Shown piece after piece: positions 14,722 through 23,170 of a stretch of 23,741 nt of DNA (position 1 is its first letter; each line of letters starts with the position of its first letter). Under the pieces are notes generated by a model. That model saw only the letters and a program-made list of their open reading frames with translations. It did no database searches and was not told the origin of the DNA. A program made the position numbers and the translations under genes. This DNA is from Bacteroides sp. UBA1773 (GTDB taxonomy: Bacteria > Bacteroidota > Bacteroidia > Bacteroidales > Bacteroidaceae). The stretch is taken from the NCBI GenBank assembly GCA_002315285.1, contig DCGR01000008.1, forward strand, positions 707 to 24,447, given 5' to 3'.

Positions 14722-16881
14722 ATGAAGAAAAACCATTCCATCCGTCTGCTCGCAATCGCAATCCTCGCCGTTTGCCTTTGTGCCTGCTCATCGAAACCGA
14801 AAACGGTTTACGAACAAATCATCCAAAACATCTACGACCGTACCTGCCTCGACATTGATGCCGCTGAACAAGCCCACAATGGCGAGACCTTCCTGGCTCA
14901 AATGAATGCTGACGGATCGTTCCCCGACTTCGACTACACCGACCATCGTCAGTCGCCGTGGCCTCTGTCAGGGCATCCTGCCCGCTTGTTGCAAATGGTT
15001 TATGCCTATGCACTTCCCCAAAGCAGCCTATATGGCAATGCCGACCTTTACGATGGCATCTGCCGGGGAATGGCTTTCTGGCACAAGGCCGATCCACGCA
15101 GCGCCAACCGCTGGCACCAGATCTGTGGCTGGCCACAGTCGATGGGGTGGGCAATGTGTCTCATGCGCATGGCTCCCAAACCTCTTCCGAAAGAGATAGA
15201 AACCAACTACACAACCCGCATCATGGACATCGCCATGAACCCCGTTGATTTCACGGGCGTGAACAAGCAGGACATGGCCCTCATCCGTCTCTATGTGGCC
15301 CTGCTCACCGAGGATGAGAAAGAGCTGGCCTTTGCCGTCAACGAACTTTACCAGCCGTTGGCCTGTACCTCCGACGATGAAGGAGTACAGTTCGATTATT
15401 CCTATCACATGCACTCGCGCCAGCTCTATCTCGCAGGCTATGGCTCCGGTGCTCTCACAGCCTTCTTCAAGTTTGCCTACTACTTGAAAGGTACGCCTTA
15501 CGAACACACAGAGCAGACCGAGGCCATGGGCGAATACCTCCGTCAGGGCATCCTGCCTATTGTGCGTGGTTCCTACACCTTGCCCAACAGCGGTGGCCGC
15601 GGACAGTTTGGCCGACCGGGTGCGCTTAGTGTGAAGGGCTTTGCATTCATGATGGAGAAAATGGCAGAACTTGACAGCCCGGAAAAGAAGGAATTCTATC
15701 TGAACGCAGCCCAGCGCATCTCGGGCAGGCAACCCGCCGACTTCGATGTGCAGCCGTGGCACCGCCACTACTGGATGAGCGACTACACTTTGCACCAACG
15801 CCCTGCCTACACCTTCGCCGTGCGCACCAACAGCACACGCACCTGCCGCTGCGAACATGGCAACCTCGAAAACCTGAAAGGATTCTTCGTGGCCGATGGC
15901 AGCACGTTCTTCGCAGTCGATGGCAAGGAATATTTCAACGTGTTCCCCACTTGGAGCTGGCAACACATTCCTGGCACCACTGTGCCCTGTCTGCCCGAAT
16001 TGCCTTTAGACAAGGAATGGGTGGTCCATGGATTGTGCGATTTCACAGGAGGTGTCGATGATGGACGCTATGGTTGCATGACCTTCCATTACGACGAGGA
16101 CCGTTTCGCCATCGGAACCCATGCCCGCAAGTCTTGGTTCTGTTTCGACAATGAGGTAGTATGCCTCGGAAGTGGCGTCAACTCGGCCAATCCGAACCCC
16201 GTCCACACCACCCTCAACCAATGCCTGCTTCAAGGCGATGTGACGGTGGAAGACGCTACAGGAAATCAGGCCTCCTTGCCCGAAGGCGACCACCCACTTG
16301 CCAACGTACGTTGGATCAATCACCACAACATCAGCTACTTCTTCCCCCATCCAGCCCGCATAGCCGTATCGGGCAAGGAATGCAAGGGCAATTGGTACGA
16401 CATCAACCAAACTTGCGATGACAAGGAAGTGATTAATAAGGTGTTCCTCGCATACATCGACCATGGCACGAAGCCCCACAATGCCTCTTACGAGTATTAC
16501 ATGATTCCAGGTACCAAATCCATCGATGAGGCCCGCAACGCGCTCGACAGCCTCACCGTCATCAATACCACTGCCTTTCAGTGCGTTTATAACCACAAGC
16601 TCAACATGTTGCAAGCCGTGTTCCACGAGGCAGGTAGCGTGCAGATAGCACAGGTGAAAGCCGATGCTTCCGTCCCCTGCGTGCTCATGGTCACTGGCAT
16701 AGGCACCGCCGATGCGAAGGCCTACGTTTCCGACCCCACCATCAAGGCCACCGAAGCATTGCTCCACCTCACCTTGCCCGGTCAACCCACCAAGACACTT
16801 CAAGTGCAGTTCCACACCACCAAGACCACCTTGGGACAGACCGAGAGCTACGCCATAGCCTCATTGCCCGACAACAAATGA
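14722..16881 (+). CDS. Polysaccharide lyase family 8 lipoprotein, copy 1
   Basis: A 719-residue lipoprotein (lipobox LCAC, Cys22) of the PL8 family, which cleaves hyaluronan, chondroitin or xanthan by beta-elimination next to uronic acid. The alpha/alpha-toroid carries NADGSFPDFDY, HRQSPW and a GWPQSMGWAMCLM helix. Catalytic candidates match chondroitin AC lyase in spacing: His231 and Tyr240 (SYHMHSRQLYLAGYG), Arg293 and Arg298 (GGRGQFGR), Glu378 and Asn381 (CEHGNLENLKG). YWMSDYTLHQRPAY and PTWSWQHIPGTTVP are standard PL8 beta-sandwich entry motifs. At the cleft, Arg130 replaces the first Trp of the usual N-W-W pair, which the downstream paralogue keeps. It follows topB by 33 nt and precedes copy 2 by 18 nt. 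Polymer specificity cannot be read from sequence alone. Confidence 0.9.
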   Translation: MKKNHSIRLLAIAILAVCLCACSSKPKTVYEQIIQNIYDRTCLDIDAAEQAHNGETFLAQMNADGSFPDFDYTDHRQSPWPLSGHPARLLQMVYAYALPQSSLYGNADLYDGICRGMAFWHKADPRSANRWHQICGWPQSMGWAMCLMRMAPKPLPKEIETNYTTRIMDIAMNPVDFTGVNKQDMALIRLYVALLTEDEKELAFAVNELYQPLACTSDDEGVQFDYSYHMHSRQLYLAGYGSGALTAFFKFAYYLKGTPYEHTEQTEAMGEYLRQGILPIVRGSYTLPNSGGRGQFGRPGALSVKGFAFMMEKMAELDSPEKKEFYLNAAQRISGRQPADFDVQPWHRHYWMSDYTLHQRPAYTFAVRTNSTRTCRCEHGNLENLKGFFVADGSTFFAVDGKEYFNVFPTWSWQHIPGTTVPCLPELPLDKEWVVHGLCDFTGGVDDGRYGCMTFHYDEDRFAIGTHARKSWFCFDNEVVCLGSGVNSANPNPVHTTLNQCLLQGDVTVEDATGNQASLPEGDHPLANVRWINHHNISYFFPHPARIAVSGKECKGNWYDINQTCDDKEVINKVFLAYIDHGTKPHNASYEYYMIPGTKSIDEARNALDSLTVINTTAFQCVYNHKLNMLQAVFHEAGSVQIAQVKADASVPCVLMVTGIGTADAKAYVSDPTIKATEALLHLTLPGQPTKTLQVQFHTTKTTLGQTESYAIASLPDNK

Positions 16882-16899
16882 AAAGAACCGATAACTATT

Positions 16900-19056
16900 A
16901 TGAAAACTTTCCGTTCCACCATTCTCATGGCTGCACTTACAGTGGTGCTCAGCCTTCAGTCGTGCCAGTCGAAACCCGACAATGTGTACGACCAGATTAT
17001 TCAGAACATCTATGAACGTACCATCAAGGACATCAACCCCGAAAAGGCATCCGATGACACCGAAAAGTATCTCGCACTGCTCAATGCCGACGGGTCCTTC
17101 TCGGATGTCAACTATGCCGACCGCCGCCAGTCACCTTGGGAGCCATACGTCCATTCCATCAGAGTACTTGCCTTCACCAAGGCCTACATCCATCCCGAAA
17201 GCCGTTACTACAACGACGACAATCTCTATGCATCCATTAGCCGTTCCCTGCAATACTGGTACGATGCCGACCCACGCAGTGCCAACTGGTGGCATCAATA
17301 CATCGGCTGGCCACAGGACATCGGTTGGGCGCTTTGCTTGATGCGCCATGCCAAGAAACATGTGTCGCCCGAACTTGAAGTCGCTTACGCTCGGCGTTCG
17401 TTGGAGTTCTCGGCCGACATCGAGCGCTTCACCGGAGCCAACATGCAAGACATTGCCCTGGTATGGCTCTACATGGCCGTGCTCACCAAGGACGAGACAA
17501 CGCTTTCGCGAGCCATCGATTACTATTTCCAGCCCGTCTGCTTCTCTGTCGATGAAGGTCTGCAATACGACTATTCCTACCACCAGCATGGCCACCAGCT
17601 CTATAGTGCGGGCTATGGCGCCGTGGTGCTGAGTACTTTCTTCAAGGTGGCCTACTACATCAAGGACACTCCTTACGAGCGTCCCGCCTACACCGACATC
17701 ATTAGCGGATACATCCGCTACGGCATCCTGCCCATCAACCGTGGTGCCTACACTCTGTTTGGCAGTGGAGGCCGTGGCCATGTGTCGCGCACCAACGCAC
17801 TCTACAACACCGGACTGTCGCCGATGATGGCCAAGATGGCGGAACTCGATCGTCCCGAATACAGGCAGCTCTACCTCGACGCAGCCGAACGCTTGGCCGA
17901 AAGACAGTCTGCCAGCTACGGTGTGCAGCCCTGGCACCACCACTACTGGACCAGCGACTACTCCGTACACGTGCGTCCCGCCTACACCTTCGACATCCGT
18001 TCCAACAGCACCCGCACCTGCCGCTCGGAGAATGGCAACCTCGAAAACCTGAAAGGCTATTTCGTGGGCGATGGTTGCACACAGGTGGTGGTCGATGGCG
18101 ACGAATACTACAACATCTTCCCCACATGGAGCTGGCAACACATTCCCGGCACCACCGTGCCTTGCCTGCCCGAGGTGCCATTGGATAAGTCGTGGTCGGT
18201 GTATGGTCTGAGCGACTTTACAGGCGGTGTCGATGACGACCGTTATGGCTGCATGACATATCATTACATCGACACGAAGTTCGACATCAACACCCAAGCC
18301 CGCAAGTCGTGGTTCTGCTTCGACAACGAGATTGTCTGTCTCGGTGCCGCCATCAGCTCATCCAATCCTAATCCCGTCCATACCACCATCAACCAATGCC
18401 TGCTCAAGGGCGATGTGACGGTGGAAGATGCCGAAGGACGCGTGCAGACACTCGACAAGGGTGACCACAGCTACGCCAATCTGCGATGGATCCACCACAA
18501 CAAGGTGAGCTATTACTTCCCCCAGAATGTCGATATTGCCGTGAGCAACAAGGAATGCGCTGGCAGTTGGTACGACATCAACCAGACAAAGTCGAAGGAC
18601 GAAGTCCGTCACGACATCTTCCTCACCTACATCAATCATGGCCCGAAACCATCGGCCGACAAATATGAGTATTATGTGCTACCCGCTACAGCCAACATCG
18701 CCGAGGCAAAGCAGGCCATAGACAAGCTCACCATCGGCAACACTCCCGCGCTGCAATATGTCTATAACGACAACCCGCACATCCTGCAAGCCGTGTTCCA
18801 CGAGGCGGGAACCGTCAGTGTGGCCAACACCACCCTCACGGCCGACGCGCCCTGCACGGTGATGCTGACAGGCATAGGCGACAGCTGCACCATGCTCTAT
18901 GCCGCCGACCCTACTTTCAAACTGTGTCCATTACACCTCACGCTTACCCTGCCCGGACAGGCAGCCAAGCAGGTGGGCATCACCTTCAAGAACGACACCG
19001 GCCATCTGGGGCAGCGTGAAGTGTTCGATGTCACCAACGAACCCATCAACAAGTAA
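16900..19056 (+). CDS. Polysaccharide lyase family 8 lipoprotein, copy 2
   Basis: A 718-residue paralogue of the preceding gene, with extensive similarity along its whole length by eye, so the pair arose by tandem duplication. Its lipobox is LQSC (Cys22). The catalytic set is His230 and Tyr239 (SYHQHGHQLYSAGYG), Arg292 and Arg297 (GGRGHVSR), Glu377 and Asn380 (SENGNLENLKG). It retains the canonical aromatic pair Trp130-Trp131 (NWWHQYIGWPQ) that stacks on sugar rings in PL8 lyases. YWTSDYSVHVRPAY and PTWSWQHIPGTTVP are present. It lies 18 nt after copy 1 and 7 nt before the acyltransferase gene. Sulfatases, GH88 unsaturated-glucuronyl hydrolases and SusC/SusD genes, usual companions in glycosaminoglycan loci, are absent from the window. 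Confidence 0.9.
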   Translation: MKTFRSTILMAALTVVLSLQSCQSKPDNVYDQIIQNIYERTIKDINPEKASDDTEKYLALLNADGSFSDVNYADRRQSPWEPYVHSIRVLAFTKAYIHPESRYYNDDNLYASISRSLQYWYDADPRSANWWHQYIGWPQDIGWALCLMRHAKKHVSPELEVAYARRSLEFSADIERFTGANMQDIALVWLYMAVLTKDETTLSRAIDYYFQPVCFSVDEGLQYDYSYHQHGHQLYSAGYGAVVLSTFFKVAYYIKDTPYERPAYTDIISGYIRYGILPINRGAYTLFGSGGRGHVSRTNALYNTGLSPMMAKMAELDRPEYRQLYLDAAERLAERQSASYGVQPWHHHYWTSDYSVHVRPAYTFDIRSNSTRTCRSENGNLENLKGYFVGDGCTQVVVDGDEYYNIFPTWSWQHIPGTTVPCLPEVPLDKSWSVYGLSDFTGGVDDDRYGCMTYHYIDTKFDINTQARKSWFCFDNEIVCLGAAISSSNPNPVHTTINQCLLKGDVTVEDAEGRVQTLDKGDHSYANLRWIHHNKVSYYFPQNVDIAVSNKECAGSWYDINQTKSKDEVRHDIFLTYINHGPKPSADKYEYYVLPATANIAEAKQAIDKLTIGNTPALQYVYNDNPHILQAVFHEAGTVSVANTTLTADAPCTVMLTGIGDSCTMLYAADPTFKLCPLHLTLTLPGQAAKQVGITFKNDTGHLGQREVFDVTNEPINK

Positions 19057-19063
19057 GGCAGTC

Positions 19064-20194
19064 ATGGCAGCAGACATCTCATCTTCCGCGTGGACTACCA
19101 AGCCACACTACGACATCCTCGACGGGCTGCGTGGTGTGGCAGCCATCGTGGTGCTGTGCTACCACCTGTTCGAGGCCATCGCCTTCGCACCGCTCAACAG
19201 CACCACTCCCGAGCAGCAACTCTATCACGGCTTCATTGCCGTCGATTTCTTCTTCATCCTCAGTGGCTTTGTCATGGGCTATGCCTACGACGAGCGTTGG
19301 CAGCAGATGAGCGTTGGCAACTTCATCCGCCGCCGTCTCATCCGCCTGCACCCCATGGTGGTCATGGGAGTGGTCATTGGTGTTACGTGTTTTTTCATCC
19401 AAGGATGTACAAAGTGGGATGGCACCCTTGTTTCCATGCCCCTCATCCTGTTGGGCACCTTGCTCTCGCTCTTCCTGTTGCCCACCCCCCGGGCTTTGGA
19501 AGTCCGTGGCAACACCGAGATATTTCCCCTCAATGGTCCCCATTGGAGTCTTTTCCTCGAGTACATAGGCAGCCTCCTCTATGCCCTATTGTTGCATCGC
19601 ATGTCAACACGCTTGTTGAAAGCGTGGGTAGTGACTTGTGCCATCCTGCTACTTGCCTTCAGCCTATTCATGGGCGAGAACACCATTGGTTACGGCTGGT
19701 CGGGCCAACCCATCAACCTGTTTGGCGGTCTGCTTCGCTTGCTCTTCGGCTATCCGGCAGGTCTGCTGTTGGCACGTCTGTTTCGCACCCGTCGGCCCTC
19801 ATCGTCGAAGCAGCCGGTGTTCCTCATCTCCACGTTGGCGCTTCTCGCACTGTTTCTGGTTCCCGGACTGGGTTCGCTGAGCAGTTACTATCAGGTGCTG
19901 TGCGTGTGCGTGGTGTTCCCCCTCATCGTGTGGTATGCGGCACGGGGCACGCTTGCTGGCATGTGGATCTGTGTGGCGCAATTCCTAGGCCGACTCAGCT
20001 ATCCGCTTTATGCCGTCCACTATCCCCTCATCTATCTCTACATCCATTGGATTCAGACCAAGAATCCCGAAGGTGCGGCCACATGGATTGCACCCCTTGT
20101 GGTGTTGGCCGTCAACATCGTATTGGCCACCGTCTGCATGCTCTGCTACGATGAGCCGTTGCGCCGTTGGCTCACGAAACATTTCCTATCATGA
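19064..20194 (+). CDS. Acyltransferase-3 family membrane protein
   Basis: A 376-residue polytopic inner-membrane protein. The start at 19064 lies 7 nt past the upstream stop; the frame is open further back but would overlap the PL8 gene. The family signature is clear: LDGLRGVAAIVVLCYHLFEA (Arg23, His34), FFFILSGFVMGY (62-73), FIRRRLIRLHP (87-97), FGYPAGLLLARL and a late FLGRLSYPLYAVHYPLIYLY helix. About ten hydrophobic segments are visible. Members transfer acetyl or other acyl groups to exported glycans, peptidoglycan or lipids (OatA/ExoZ type). As the last gene of the run it may act on a surface polysaccharide, but no acceptor can be named. Downstream there is no obvious terminator. Confidence 0.87.
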   Translation: MAADISSSAWTTKPHYDILDGLRGVAAIVVLCYHLFEAIAFAPLNSTTPEQQLYHGFIAVDFFFILSGFVMGYAYDERWQQMSVGNFIRRRLIRLHPMVVMGVVIGVTCFFIQGCTKWDGTLVSMPLILLGTLLSLFLLPTPRALEVRGNTEIFPLNGPHWSLFLEYIGSLLYALLLHRMSTRLLKAWVVTCAILLLAFSLFMGENTIGYGWSGQPINLFGGLLRLLFGYPAGLLLARLFRTRRPSSSKQPVFLISTLALLALFLVPGLGSLSSYYQVLCVCVVFPLIVWYAARGTLAGMWICVAQFLGRLSYPLYAVHYPLIYLYIHWIQTKNPEGAATWIAPLVVLAVNIVLATVCMLCYDEPLRRWLTKHFLS

Positions 20195-20513
20195 GTCCTG
20201 AGTTGTCAGTTCTCAGTTGTTCAGTCGTCATTCCTCATTCGTCAGCCCCTCTGCCTCTCGCTGGGAAAAATGTGGACTGTAAGTTTTATTTTGAGCCGCT
20301 AAAATTTCTACGAGAGGCCATGAAAGAAAACAGTTGTCGATGAGGGACTGGCGCTACATGGGGAACATACAACGGAAGATGGTGCAAAAGCGCAGAAAAG
20401 GTTTTGAAGTTTTCGGACCAAATTTCTTCCATTTTCAAGCGTTTTTTCAGTTTCAGGAATCTCCTGCTTCCCGATTTCCCCATCAATTGCCGACATTGTG
20501 GCCATTTTTCGTA

Positions 20514-20536
20514 ACGCTGAATGATTCGTTCAGCGT
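20514..20536. repeat. Perfect 8-bp inverted repeat in the gap before ndk
   Basis: ACGCTGAA (20514-20521) pairs with TTCAGCGT (20529-20536) over the 7-nt loop TGATTCG. Neither strand has a T-tract directly after the stem, so a rho-independent terminator is unlikely. It may be an operator or a remnant repeat. Confidence 0.45.
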
Positions 20537-20804
20537 GAACAAGCCGAACTGTCGGCGAAATGTGTGCCATGTAGCAGGCAATGAGCAAGGTGTAGCTGTA
20601 GGCAATGGGCAGCCCTGTCTGCTGACATCAAGCGAAGAGAGAATCGGCAAAGGAACTTTGAAAAGTGGCCCACCACTCAGGAGATTGATGCAATAGAACG
20701 AAGGATGCAGGTGTGGGTCAGGAAGTGGAGACCGCCACTGAAATTTCCAATTGGTAGCCGTTGAGAGGCATGGAAGTCCGATACGGGAAAAATGTTCCCA
20801 AAAA

Positions 20805-20836
20805 TTTGCTTTGCATGGCTTTTCGGCTTACCTTTG
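20805..20836 (+). promoter_or_regulatory. Complete Bacteroidota promoter for ndk
   Basis: TTTG at 20805-20808, a 20-nt spacer and TACCTTTG at 20829-20836 match the Bacteroidota primary-sigma consensus (-33 TTTG, -7 TAnnTTTG) at the right spacing. The ndk ATG is 40 nt further on, giving a leader of about 35 nt. This is the clearest promoter in the window. Confidence 0.8.
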
Positions 20837-20876
20837 TGACAAAAGCAATATTCACCCAAACAACAAAACAATAGCA

Positions 20877-21341
20877 ATGGAAAGAACACTTGTCATACTC
20901 AAGCCCAGTGCCCTGCAACGAGGCATGTGCGGCGAGATTATCAGCCGCTTCGAGAAGAAAGGCCTCAAACTCGTAGCCATGAAAATGTATCGTTTCACCA
21001 AGGAGAAATGTGCCGAGCACTACGCACACCTCGTCAGGAAACCATTCTACCCTATCATTGAAAGTTCCATGATGGCAGCTCCCGTCATCGTGTGCTGCTG
21101 GGAAGGCATCGACGCTGTAGATGTAGTACGACTGATGACCGGATCAACCAACGGACGGCAGGCCTTACCTGGCACCGTGCGGGGCGACCTCTGCATGAGC
21201 CACCAAGAGAACATCATACATGCTTCCGACAACGTGGAGAACGCGGCAGCCGAACTCGACAGGTTTTTCACCGAAAGCGATTATTTCGACTACCCCTCGG
21301 CCCAATTCAATTACCTCTACGCTGCCGACGAAACAGACTAA
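20877..21341 (+). CDS. ndk: Nucleoside diphosphate kinase
   Basis: A 154-residue cytoplasmic enzyme that transfers the gamma-phosphate of ATP to nucleoside diphosphates through a phospho-histidine. It opens with ERTLVILKPSALQRG, has KPFYP (55-59), MTGSTNGRQALPGTVRG (87-103), and the active-site His115 in ENIIHASD. Length is typical for Bacteroidota Ndk. The frame is open upstream to 20751, but the complete promoter at 20805-20836 and the family's N-terminus fix the start at the ATG at 20877. It begins a new transcription unit; the Tat-exported beta-helix gene follows after 28 nt and may be co-transcribed. Confidence 0.95.
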   Translation: MERTLVILKPSALQRGMCGEIISRFEKKGLKLVAMKMYRFTKEKCAEHYAHLVRKPFYPIIESSMMAAPVIVCCWEGIDAVDVVRLMTGSTNGRQALPGTVRGDLCMSHQENIIHASDNVENAAAELDRFFTESDYFDYPSAQFNYLYAADETD

Positions 21342-21369
21342 CAACCTAAACCATAGAAAACATTTACGT

Positions 21370-22527
21370 ATGCAACGAAGAAACTTTATCCGCAACACAA
21401 GTCTGGCCGGACTGGCTGGAATAGGCGCAACCTCACTTGCACTACAATCGTTCAACTCTGCACCGGAACCTGAGAGAAACGACACCCGATTCAATGTACG
21501 CGATTTTGGAGCCAAAGGTGATGGAAAGACTCCCGACTCACATGCCATACAGAAAGCCCTCGATGAAGCAGGGAAAGTAAAGGGAACCGTATGGTTTCCA
21601 AGCGGCACTTACCTTTGCCACGACCTGAAAGTGCCCGCCCACGTAACCTTGCTGGCTGATCCGGCGTGGATTTTCCGAACGGAAAAGGCTGGTGCCGTTC
21701 TCGAACTCGATGAAGAAAACGCCAATTGTCTGCTCGACATTACAGGGGCGTTTGGTGTCCACATCCGAGGTATCATGCTCAACGGCATGCGCAATGCGAG
21801 AAAAAGTATCCACGGCATCTGGCTCAACAACACCGAAAAATGGAGCGAGAAAGAAGACACCATTGTGATTGATGACACGAAAGTAATGAACTTTTCCGGA
21901 CATGGCGTATATCTCAACCGCATCTGGCTCTTCATCATCCGACACAGCCAATTCATGTCGAACAAGGGCGATGGCGTGTGTATTCGCGGATGGGACGGGT
22001 TTGTGACCGACAACCAATTCTCGGCCAACGGCCAAAACGGCTTTGGCTGTGACTCAGTGGGTGCCACCATAATGTTTACTGCCAATCGCGTAGAATGGAA
22101 CAAGGGCTATGGACTCTGCGTAATGAATGGTGATGACTGGAACATTACGGGCAATTCATTCGACAGGAATTATGGGGCAGGACTCTGCATGAGGAATGTG
22201 AATGCCGTGACCGTGACTGGAAATGTGTTTCGCCGATGTGGCAAGGACTCGAGCCAACTGACCGAGGGCGAGCGCTCATGCCAGGTACGACTGGAGGACT
22301 GTCGAGGGGTAGCGGTGACAGGTAATGCCTGCCTTGCCGGACAGGATGACGGCGGCAAAGGCCTTTTCACTCCTCAGGTAGGTTTCATCATCAAGAAAAT
22401 GTCGTATAGCATCATCAGCAACAACACCCTCTGGAACGGATATATGCAAGACATGGTCGTAGATTTTGGCGAACACGGCGAACAATTCATCATGAAGGAC
22501 AATGTGGGTTGTGCCAAACAGCAATGA
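21370..22527 (+). CDS. Tat-exported right-handed beta-helix (pectate-lyase-superfamily) protein
   Basis: A 385-residue protein with a twin-arginine signal: MQRRNFIRNTSLAGLAGIGA contains Arg3-Arg4-Asn-Phe-Ile and then a moderately hydrophobic stretch. After the signal comes RFNVRDFGAKGDGKTPDSHA, the standard opening of pectate-lyase-superfamily and phage-tailspike-like beta helices. The rest is repeating short strands with N-x-F/V turns (VTDNQFSANGQNG, WNITGNSFDRNYGAG, VTVTGNVFRRCG), about ten coils. I see no defined catalytic triad, so a lyase, hydrolase or epimerase activity on a uronic-acid glycan is only a family-level guess. The ATG at 21370 is chosen because longer versions overlap ndk and bury the Tat motif. 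The HAD gene starts inside its 3' end. Confidence 0.82.
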   Translation: MQRRNFIRNTSLAGLAGIGATSLALQSFNSAPEPERNDTRFNVRDFGAKGDGKTPDSHAIQKALDEAGKVKGTVWFPSGTYLCHDLKVPAHVTLLADPAWIFRTEKAGAVLELDEENANCLLDITGAFGVHIRGIMLNGMRNARKSIHGIWLNNTEKWSEKEDTIVIDDTKVMNFSGHGVYLNRIWLFIIRHSQFMSNKGDGVCIRGWDGFVTDNQFSANGQNGFGCDSVGATIMFTANRVEWNKGYGLCVMNGDDWNITGNSFDRNYGAGLCMRNVNAVTVTGNVFRRCGKDSSQLTEGERSCQVRLEDCRGVAVTGNACLAGQDDGGKGLFTPQVGFIIKKMSYSIISNNTLWNGYMQDMVVDFGEHGEQFIMKDNVGCAKQQ

Positions 22528-23146
22528 CAATAGCGTGAAGGCCATCAAGAACATTGTATTCGACTTTGGGAAAGTGCTGGTGGATTTTGATTCAGTGCAA
22601 TTGGTACGGCGCATCTGCCAGGATGGGAAACGACAAGAGGAGTTTATCCAGATAGTAGAAAACCCCGACTTCATTGACCGATGTGACAAGGGCGATGAAA
22701 GCATGGACGAGATTACCCTCGACATGCAACAACGCTACCCCCACCTGGCAGAAGAGTTTGGGCAATACAACACGCGCTACAGTGAGGAAGTGACAGGCGA
22801 GATAAGTGGGATGAGAGCCCTGCTCGGGAAACTGAAACTACAGGGCTACCATCTGTATGGCCTAACCAACTGGTGCAGCAAAGTGACGGAGGTAATAGAG
22901 AAGTATAGCGGATTGTTCTCGATGTTGGAAGGAATCGTCGTCTCATCGGAAGAACGAATCATCAAGCCCAATCCTGAGATTTACAGGCACCTGTTCCGGA
23001 AATTCGACCTCAAGCCTGAGGAATGTGTGTTCGTGGATGACAAGGCACGCAACATAGAGGCAGCCCGCGAGCTGGGTATGCACGGCATCGTGTTCGTGGA
23101 TGCCTCGCAACTGGAAAATGCCATCGTTCAACTTTGCGAAAAGTAA
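22502..23146 (+). CDS. HAD-superfamily (subfamily IA, YihX-like) phosphatase
   Basis: A 214-residue cytoplasmic hydrolase. Motif I is FDFGKVLVDFD with nucleophile Asp21 and Gly23 in place of the second Asp, as in YihX-like sugar-phosphate phosphatases. Motif II is LTNW, motif III includes the Lys of IIKPNPEIYRHLF, and motif IV is FVDDKARNIEAA. A helical cap domain lies between motifs I and II. The ATG at 22502 overlaps the beta-helix gene by 26 nt; a GTG at 22535, just past that gene's stop, is a credible alternative start that shortens the protein to 203 residues. Close packing suggests co-transcription with the beta-helix gene. Substrate unknown, probably a small phosphorylated sugar or nucleotide. 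Confidence 0.85.
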   Translation: MWVVPNSNDNSVKAIKNIVFDFGKVLVDFDSVQLVRRICQDGKRQEEFIQIVENPDFIDRCDKGDESMDEITLDMQQRYPHLAEEFGQYNTRYSEEVTGEISGMRALLGKLKLQGYHLYGLTNWCSKVTEVIEKYSGLFSMLEGIVVSSEERIIKPNPEIYRHLFRKFDLKPEECVFVDDKARNIEAARELGMHGIVFVDASQLENAIVQLCEK

Positions 23147-23170
23147 CGCACAACGCCTACCGGAACGACA

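Larger units (their letters stand above)
20195..20876. other. 682-nt region without a convincing gene
   Basis: Starts with degenerate short repeats: CTGAGTTGTCAGT (20198-20210) followed by CTCAGTTGTTCAGT (20212-20225). A frame of about 120 codons (20334-20696) and an overlapping minus-strand frame (20286-20588) exist but show no domain, signal or plausible composition. A perfect 8-bp hairpin lies at 20514-20536 and the ndk promoter at 20805-20836. It could be the remnant of a decayed gene or a long leader; I see nothing decisive. Confidence 0.5.

Noticed and set aside
19090..20154. Long plus-strand open frame inside the acyltransferase gene
   Set aside because: His/Pro/Arg-rich and lacking membrane segments or motifs; the other frame carries the full acyltransferase-3 signature.
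20334..20696. 120-codon frame in the gap before ndk
   Set aside because: No domain, odd composition, no promoter, and in conflict with an overlapping minus-strand frame; treated as non-coding.
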